Source: Chryseobacterium sp. UBA6632 (GTDB taxonomy: Bacteria; Bacteroidota; Bacteroidia; Flavobacteriales; Weeksellaceae). From it: a DNA stretch of 9,202 nt. Positions 5,373-9,202 of the stretch are shown piece by piece. The stretch's first letter is position 1, and every line of letters begins with the position of its first letter. The notes beneath the pieces were generated by a model that was not told the DNA's origin, did no database searches, and worked only from the letters and a program-made list of their open reading frames with translations. The translations under genes and the position numbers were made by a program. The DNA lies in contig DKLU01000485.1 of the NCBI GenBank assembly GCA_002455915.1, positions 1-9,202 on the forward strand, written 5' to 3'.

Positions 5373-6824
5373 ATGAAAACATCAATCTTAAGCCTTATTA
5401 TAGGCTCAATTACCCTGTGGTCGTGTACCAACGACAAGAAATCTACATCAGAAATACCAGATGATCTCGTAAGAAAACAAGCTTTTAAAAATCATTCCGA
5501 TTCTATTCCTAAAGATCGAAAAGCTTTCTTTCAGCTTAATGCCGATTATCCCCGCACACAACCAAGCGTTGGATTTAAATTTATTAATGAATTTAACCAA
5601 CCCATCACAGTAGAAAATGCGGAAACTTATGTGTCTAAAATGAAAGAATATGCATCACCCATCATTACAAAAATGATTAATGAAAAAGATAAATTTAATG
5701 CTAAAGAAGTAGGTTGGTTTCATGAGCCGTGGATGGGAAGCCAAAGAGATCCTATTATGGGTACCTATCCCGGAAATCCTAACGGGAAAGGAACTTTTAA
5801 GCATGTTGATAAAAACCAGGAAGGGTTTGTGCTGGTAATGTATGATCCGACGGCGGCTTTTACGATCGGGGAGGTTTTTGATAAAAACGGAAATGTTCCG
5901 CTAAAAATAGATTCGTCTTATTTTAAAAGTACTCAACCTATTAATAATTTTATTAGTATTGATTTAAATAAAGACAAAGGTCAGTTCAAAGAAGGAGCTG
6001 TGATTGTAAAGTTTGCCTTCTCTGAATTGAATGGCAACGATTGGGATGCGATGAAGGATGCTCCGCTTTTTACACTCTATAATCAGTTGGAAGGTCAAAC
6101 GAAATACAGTTACCGAAATGTAAGCTTATTTCAGATAGATGTTGTGGTAAAAGACTCTAAGGCGGCTCCCGAAACGGGCTGGGTTTTTAGTACTCTCGTT
6201 TATGATAAAGATGTTAAGTCGAATAATATTCTGGATAAATTTGTTCCGTTGGGAGCAATGTGGGGTTTAGATCCGGATGTTTCCACAGATTTTGCATCGG
6301 TAGAAAAACAGAATGTAAAATTAAAACAAACCTGGGTTAATAATAATGCGCCTTATTACAGCCGAGAAACGCTGGGTTGGGGTGGAAGGTTAAGCGGTCC
6401 GAATGACGGAAGTGTAATGTTGAATGGTAAAGTCGTAATTGTGAATAAAGAAAAAAAATCAAGAACGGTTATAACTTATCCAAGATTACCGATGACTTCA
6501 TGTATGAGCTGTCATTTGCCGTCGCAACAGAAGTTTTCTTCGTTTTTACTTCCGTCGCCGGATAAAGGGGTAACTTTCTTTAATTACAACACTCCGGAAT
6601 TCCTGCGTTACAATAGAAACTTAAAAGGCGAAAGTTTCGATACAGGTCAGTTTTCTTTTGATTATAATATGGCGATGAATTTTAAATCAATGAATCAATA
6701 TCTTGCTTTTCTAAATACTTATTATAAATCGCAAAACAATAATGATTTAATGAGAGGTAATAATGCAGTTGTTGAATACAAAGATGATTTTGAAACTTTC
6801 AGAATGAAAAAAATAGATAAATAA
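5373..6824 (+). CDS. Lipoprotein with a single c-type haem site (CxxCH)
   Basis: The 483-aa product starts with a lipoprotein signal peptide (MKTSILSLIIGSITLWSC) that places the lipidated Cys at 18, so it should be anchored in the outer membrane or on the periplasmic side. Near the C-terminus SCMSCHLPS carries Cys377-x-x-Cys380-His381, the binding motif for one covalent c-type haem, probably with Met374 or a later residue as distal ligand (unknown). Conserved-looking blocks include GWFHEPWMGSQRDPIMGTYP (114-133), TGWVFSTLVYDKD (268-280) and LGWGGRLSGPNDG (334-346). I recall similar proteins annotated as hypothetical or cytochrome c family, with no assigned role. An electron-transfer function is inference. 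The large N-terminal region (about residues 60-360) matches no domain I can name. It is a single-gene unit facing comF. The start at 5373 is fixed by the signal peptide. Confidence 0.8.
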   Translation: MKTSILSLIIGSITLWSCTNDKKSTSEIPDDLVRKQAFKNHSDSIPKDRKAFFQLNADYPRTQPSVGFKFINEFNQPITVENAETYVSKMKEYASPIITKMINEKDKFNAKEVGWFHEPWMGSQRDPIMGTYPGNPNGKGTFKHVDKNQEGFVLVMYDPTAAFTIGEVFDKNGNVPLKIDSSYFKSTQPINNFISIDLNKDKGQFKEGAVIVKFAFSELNGNDWDAMKDAPLFTLYNQLEGQTKYSYRNVSLFQIDVVVKDSKAAPETGWVFSTLVYDKDVKSNNILDKFVPLGAMWGLDPDVSTDFASVEKQNVKLKQTWVNNNAPYYSRETLGWGGRLSGPNDGSVMLNGKVVIVNKEKKSRTVITYPRLPMTSCMSCHLPSQQKFSSFLLPSPDKGVTFFNYNTPEFLRYNRNLKGESFDTGQFSFDYNMAMNFKSMNQYLAFLNTYYKSQNNNDLMRGNNAVVEYKDDFETFRMKKIDK

Positions 6825-6848
6825 TTATCATGATTTGGAAGTAATTTT

Positions 6849-6878
6849 AAACCTCAATTATTAAAATTGAGGTTTTTT
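6849..6878 (+). terminator. Intrinsic terminator between convergent genes
   Basis: AAACCTCAATT (6849-6859) pairs with AATTGAGGTTT (6865-6875) and is followed by T residues, giving a good terminator for the cytochrome lipoprotein gene. On the opposite strand the stem is followed by a weaker TTTAAAATT stretch, so it may also help end the comF transcript. Confidence 0.82.
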
Positions 6879-6886
6879 ATTTACAA

Positions 6887-7540
6887 TTATTCATCAACAG
6901 CCATCACCAAAACACTTACTTTATTTTCTCCCGATTTTAAAATTTCCCAGGCAATTGTTGATAAAGTATTCCCCGTGGTGAAAACGTCGTCGATTAATAA
7001 AACGTGCTTTCCTGTAATATTTTTAGTAATTGAAAACGTGTTTTCCGTTTCCAGTCGGTGCTTTTTATCTTTTAAAGCCTGAGCTTTTGAGTAATAATTT
7101 CTTTTTATTAAATCATGACTGAAAGGAATTTCATAAAACTTCGACAATGTTTCAGTGAATAAATGCAATTGATTATAACCCCTTTCTTTTAATTTTTTCG
7201 GATGAAGCGGAACAGAAACCAATAAATCTGGTTTGTCGTTTTTAAAATTGAGATTTTCTATTGTCCATTCGGCTAAAGTTTTTCCAATTTTTTCGCGACT
7301 TTTATATTTTAATTCATGAATAATTTTCCTGCTTAGATTTTCTTTTTGAAACTGCATTAAGGCAAATGTATTTTCTACAGGAAATAGTAATTTGCATTTT
7401 TCTTTGATAAAATTATTTTCAAAATAATCGAAATGAGTGAAATGAATTTGTTCATAACAAAGATTGCAGACAAGAAAGTCAGCTTCAATAATTCGGTTGC
7501 AGTGAAGGCAACGATTCGGAAAGAAAATATCTAAAATCAT
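6887..7540 (-). CDS. comF: ComF family phosphoribosyltransferase-like protein
   Basis: The 217-aa protein has the ComF architecture. An N-terminal zinc ribbon contains Cys11-x-x-Cys14 and Cys25-x-x-Cys28. The central segment VPLHPKKLKERGYNQ (110-124) is diagnostic for the family. A type I PRTase PRPP-binding loop, VLLIDDVFTTGNTL (180-193), follows. ComF/GntX proteins take part in natural DNA uptake in some bacteria by handling incoming single strands at the membrane. In Bacteroidota the gene is widespread and its role is less certain. Length is normal. It is convergent with the cytochrome lipoprotein gene and divergent from the thioesterase gene. A TATATTTA box (7566-7559) lies 19 nt before the ATG. 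No other competence gene is in the window. Confidence 0.92.
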   Translation of the reverse strand: MILDIFFPNRCLHCNRIIEADFLVCNLCYEQIHFTHFDYFENNFIKEKCKLLFPVENTFALMQFQKENLSRKIIHELKYKSREKIGKTLAEWTIENLNFKNDKPDLLVSVPLHPKKLKERGYNQLHLFTETLSKFYEIPFSHDLIKRNYYSKAQALKDKKHRLETENTFSITKNITGKHVLLIDDVFTTGNTLSTIAWEILKSGENKVSVLVMAVDE

Positions 7541-7558
7541 TTGTGTGTTTTATGAAAC

Positions 7559-7566
7559 TAAATATA
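7559..7566 (-). promoter_or_regulatory. comF: Candidate -7 box TATATTTA for comF
   Basis: On the minus strand TATATTTA differs from the consensus TAnnTTTG only in its last base and stands 18 nt before the comF ATG, implying a leader of about 12 nt. No clear -33 TTG is seen. This is a weak call. Confidence 0.3.
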
Positions 7567-7613
7567 ATGATTTTGAATAAAAATCCTTGAAGTTTAAGTA
7601 AAAATAAAGTTGC

Positions 7614-7621
7614 TATCTTTG
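7614..7621 (+). promoter_or_regulatory. -7 promoter box TATCTTTG directly before the thioesterase start
   Basis: TATCTTTG is an exact match to TAnnTTTG and only three bases (AAT) separate it from the ATG at 7625. A TTG lies about 23 nt upstream, slightly far but compatible with a -33 element. Transcription should start at or within a base or two of the ATG, which also argues against the TTG codon at 7610 being the translation start. Confidence 0.6.
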
Positions 7622-7624
7622 AAT

Positions 7625-8008
7625 ATGAGTTTGATTTTTGAAAAGCAGATAACGGTAGCGGAAGATCATATTGACAGTAATAATCATGTAAATAACGTTC
7701 AATATGTTCATTGGATGGAAGAAATTGCAGGAGAACATTGGGATTTTGTAAAACATAAAACCGATTTTCCTAATGATATCTGGATGCTTCTCGATCATCA
7801 TATTCAATATAAAAAGCAAGTCTATTTAGGAGACATAATTACCGTAAAAACTTACCCGAAAGCTCCGGAAGGGATTCGGCAGCCAAGAAAAGTGGAGTTT
7901 TATTGCAAAGATCAGTTGGTGGTCGATTCTTTAACGCTTTGGGTTTTTATTGATAAAGAAACACAGAGAATAAAACGACTGGAAAGTAACTGGCTTGATA
8001 AGTTGTAA
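7625..8008 (+). CDS. Hotdog-fold acyl-CoA thioesterase
   Basis: The 127-aa product reads as a single hotdog domain of the 4-hydroxybenzoyl-CoA/acyl-CoA thioesterase type (YbgC/FadM-like), which hydrolyses acyl-CoA or acyl-ACP thioesters. The N-terminal signature Asp17-Ser-Asn19-Asn-His21-Val-Asn23-x-x-x-Tyr27 is the conserved D-x-N-x-H-x-N-x-x-x-Y motif that carries the catalytic Asp of this family. No signal peptide is seen, so it is cytoplasmic. The natural substrate cannot be told from sequence. I chose the ATG at 7625 (MSLIFEKQITV). A TTG at 7610 would add five residues but would lie inside the -7 box region. queD follows after 59 nt with its own promoter box. Confidence 0.88.
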   Translation: MSLIFEKQITVAEDHIDSNNHVNNVQYVHWMEEIAGEHWDFVKHKTDFPNDIWMLLDHHIQYKKQVYLGDIITVKTYPKAPEGIRQPRKVEFYCKDQLVVDSLTLWVFIDKETQRIKRLESNWLDKL

Positions 8009-8055
8009 AAACTTAATCGAAGTTTAAGCTTTTTCTTTGGTAAGCTCTTTTATCA

Positions 8056-8063
8056 TATCTTTG
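8056..8063 (+). promoter_or_regulatory. queD: -7 promoter box TATCTTTG directly before queD
   Basis: TATCTTTG matches TAnnTTTG exactly and ends four bases (TACT) before the queD ATG. TTTG at 8036-8039 is a possible -33 element with a 16-nt gap. The implied transcript is leaderless or nearly so. Confidence 0.58.
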
Positions 8064-8067
8064 TACT

Positions 8068-8514
8068 ATGATACGTATTACAAAAATTTTTACATTCGAA
8101 ACGGCGCATGTGCTTTATAATTACGACGGAAAATGTAAAAATATGCATGGACATTCCTATAAACTGTTTGTAACAGTGAAAGGGAGGCCTATAAATGATT
8201 TGGAGGATCCCAAAAACGGGATGGTGGTAGATTTCGGTGATATTAAAACGATCGTGAAATCTGAAATTGTAGATGTTTGGGATCATGCAGTGCTTATCAA
8301 TGCACTTTCGCCACACAAAATATTAGGAGATTCTCTTGAAGAGCAGGGGCATAAAGTGATTTATTGTACCTTCCAGCCAACATGTGAAAATATGTTGTAT
8401 GCTATTGCTTCAAAAATAAAATCAAGGCTTCCGGAAGGAATTTCTTTGGCTTATCTTAAACTTCACGAAACTGAAAACTCCTACGGAGAGTGGTTTGCAG
8501 AAGATAATCAGTAA
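8068..8514 (+). CDS. queD: 6-carboxytetrahydropterin synthase (QueD/PTPS family)
   Basis: The 148-aa enzyme belongs to the 6-pyruvoyl-tetrahydropterin synthase family. In bacteria it normally converts 7,8-dihydroneopterin triphosphate to 6-carboxy-5,6,7,8-tetrahydropterin, an early step to queuosine in tRNA. Zinc ligands are visible as His14 (FETAH), His27 and His29 (MHGHSY). Cys23 in GKCKNMHGH is the usual catalytic cysteine, and WDHA (71-74) supplies the catalytic Asp-His pair. PTCEN (104-108) and LHETEN (132-137) are the typical pterin-binding segments, with Glu134 as the expected anchor. All key residues are present. No other queuosine gene lies in the window. lpxH follows after 18 nt and is probably co-transcribed. 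Confidence 0.93.
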   Translation: MIRITKIFTFETAHVLYNYDGKCKNMHGHSYKLFVTVKGRPINDLEDPKNGMVVDFGDIKTIVKSEIVDVWDHAVLINALSPHKILGDSLEEQGHKVIYCTFQPTCENMLYAIASKIKSRLPEGISLAYLKLHETENSYGEWFAEDNQ

Positions 8515-8532
8515 TTTAGAAAAACTCAGACG

Positions 8533-9202
8533 GTGTTAAAAACGATCATTAATCTAGAACCTGGAAAAAAAGTATATTTTGCTTCAGATCAGCATTTTGG
8601 TGCGCCCAATCCGAAGGAAAGTAAAGTGCGTGAAGAACGCTTTATCCGTTGGATGGATGAGATAAAACATGATGCTCAGGTCTTGTTTTTAATGGGTGAT
8701 CTGTTTGATTTCTGGCATGAATGGAAACATGTAATTCCCAAAGGTTATGTTCGTGTTTTAGGTAAAATTGCTGAACTGAAAGATCGCGGAATTCACGTTT
8801 ATTTTTTCGTAGGAAACCATGACCTTTGGATGAAAGATTATCTTGAAGACGAAATCGGATGCACGGTTTTCTACAAAAAGCAATATTTCGAAATGGGCGG
8901 AAAGCAGTTTTTGCTGGCTCACGGTGATGGTTTGGGGCCTGGTGATAAAGGATATAAAAGAATGAAAAAAGTCTTTACAAATCCTGTTGCGCAGTGGTTT
9001 TTTAAATGGATTCATCCGGATATTGCCATGAAGATCGCTTTATATATGTCTCAGAAAAATAAAATGATTTCAGGAGACGAAGACAAAGAATTTTTGGGCG
9101 AAGACAAAGAGTTTTTGATTATTTATTCGAAAGAAAAGCTGAAAACAGGGAAAATCGATTATTTCATTTACGGGCACCGACATCTTCCTATGGTTTTGGA
9201 TT
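8533..9202 (+). CDS. lpxH: UDP-2,3-diacylglucosamine diphosphatase (LpxH-like), partial at right edge
   Basis: A reading frame starting at GTG 8533 runs open to the end of the window (223 codons). It encodes a calcineurin-like metallophosphoesterase of the LpxH type, which cleaves UDP-2,3-diacylglucosamine to lipid X and UMP at the inner membrane in lipid A synthesis. The five metal and phosphate motifs are present in order: Asp19-Gln-His21, GDLFDFW (55-61), GNHD (94-97), HGD (130-132) and GHRH (214-217). No ATG lies between the queD stop and the conserved N-terminus, so GTG is the only usable start (LKTIINLEPGKKVYFASDQH after the initiator). Only 18 nt separate it from queD and it shares the same reading frame, so co-transcription is likely. 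A heptapeptide repeat (DEDKEFL/GEDKEFL) occurs at residues 182-195. The C-terminus is missing. Confidence 0.92.
   Translation, partial: MLKTIINLEPGKKVYFASDQHFGAPNPKESKVREERFIRWMDEIKHDAQVLFLMGDLFDFWHEWKHVIPKGYVRVLGKIAELKDRGIHVYFFVGNHDLWMKDYLEDEIGCTVFYKKQYFEMGGKQFLLAHGDGLGPGDKGYKRMKKVFTNPVAQWFFKWIHPDIAMKIALYMSQKNKMISGDEDKEFLGEDKEFLIIYSKEKLKTGKIDYFIYGHRHLPMVLD
9076..9117 (+). repeat. 21-bp tandem repeat inside lpxH
   Basis: Bases 9076-9096 and 9097-9117 match at all but a few positions and encode DEDKEFL and GEDKEFL. The unit is exactly seven codons, so the frame is kept. It may be a recent duplication or an ancestral feature of the family; homologues would decide. Confidence 0.5.

Noticed and set aside
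5255..5464. 69-codon plus-strand open frame overlapping the cytochrome lipoprotein start
   Set aside because: It is low-complexity, AT-driven sequence that overlaps a gene with a clear lipoprotein signal peptide in another frame.
6867..7082. 71-codon plus-strand open frame opposite the comF 3' end
   Set aside because: It is antisense to the PRPP loop region of comF and begins inside a terminator hairpin.
7610..7624. TTG at 7610 as the start of the thioesterase
   Set aside because: It falls within the predicted promoter box, and the ATG at 7625 gives the usual N-terminus of the family.
8009..8025. AAACTT-AATCG-AAGTTT hairpin after the thioesterase gene
   Set aside because: Only six AT-rich base pairs and a broken T-run; too weak to call a terminator.
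8053..8316. 87-codon minus-strand open frame opposite queD
   Set aside because: queD has all catalytic residues in the plus frame; the antisense frame shows no family features.

Overview
The window looks like chromosome of a low-GC member of the Bacteroidota, most likely Chryseobacterium or a close relative in the Flavobacteriia. The evidence is the AT-rich intergenic DNA, the lack of clear Shine-Dalgarno sequences, several copies of the Bacteroidota -7 promoter box TAnnTTTG, lipoprotein signal peptides, and housekeeping proteins that read like flavobacterial orthologues (a DUF4290 protein, Der, Upp, a ComF-type protein, QueD, LpxH). The assignment is made by eye.

Layout. The left edge holds the start of a DUF4290 gene on the minus strand. 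Next is a stand-alone secreted lipoprotein alpha-amylase (302-1738) of the archaeal/plant-like GH13 type, closed by a hairpin terminator. From about 1800 to 2520 lies a decayed patch: a frameshifted small gene on the minus strand with no recognised family, then a DUF4280 (PAAR-like) gene on the plus strand carrying two opposite frameshifts. A tRNA-Gln(UUG) gene on the minus strand ends at a strong hairpin next to this patch. An AT-rich spacer with a perfect 20-bp palindrome separates the tRNA from der (2976-4286), whose leader contains two structured elements. After the der terminator come eroded copies of a CTTTGCG-type repeat, then upp (4493-5146) with its own terminator. A lipoprotein with one CxxCH haem site follows (5373-6824). 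It faces a ComF-family phosphoribosyltransferase gene on the minus strand (6887-7540). Then, on the plus strand, come a hotdog-fold thioesterase, queD, and lpxH, which runs off the right edge.

How the genes relate. Most are single-gene units with their own terminators, and they serve unrelated functions: ribosome assembly (Der), uracil salvage (Upp), glutamine decoding (tRNA-Gln), queuosine biosynthesis (QueD) and lipid A biosynthesis (LpxH). Only queD and lpxH look co-transcribed, with an 18-nt gap. The amylase has no SusC/SusD partners nearby, so it is not part of a visible polysaccharide utilisation locus.

The most notable points are the archaeal-like amylase that appears to lack two of three known zinc ligands, the two broken genes at 1810-2519, and three genes whose predicted -7 box lies only 3 to 6 nt before the start codon, which suggests leaderless transcripts. 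I found no convincing new multi-gene system.
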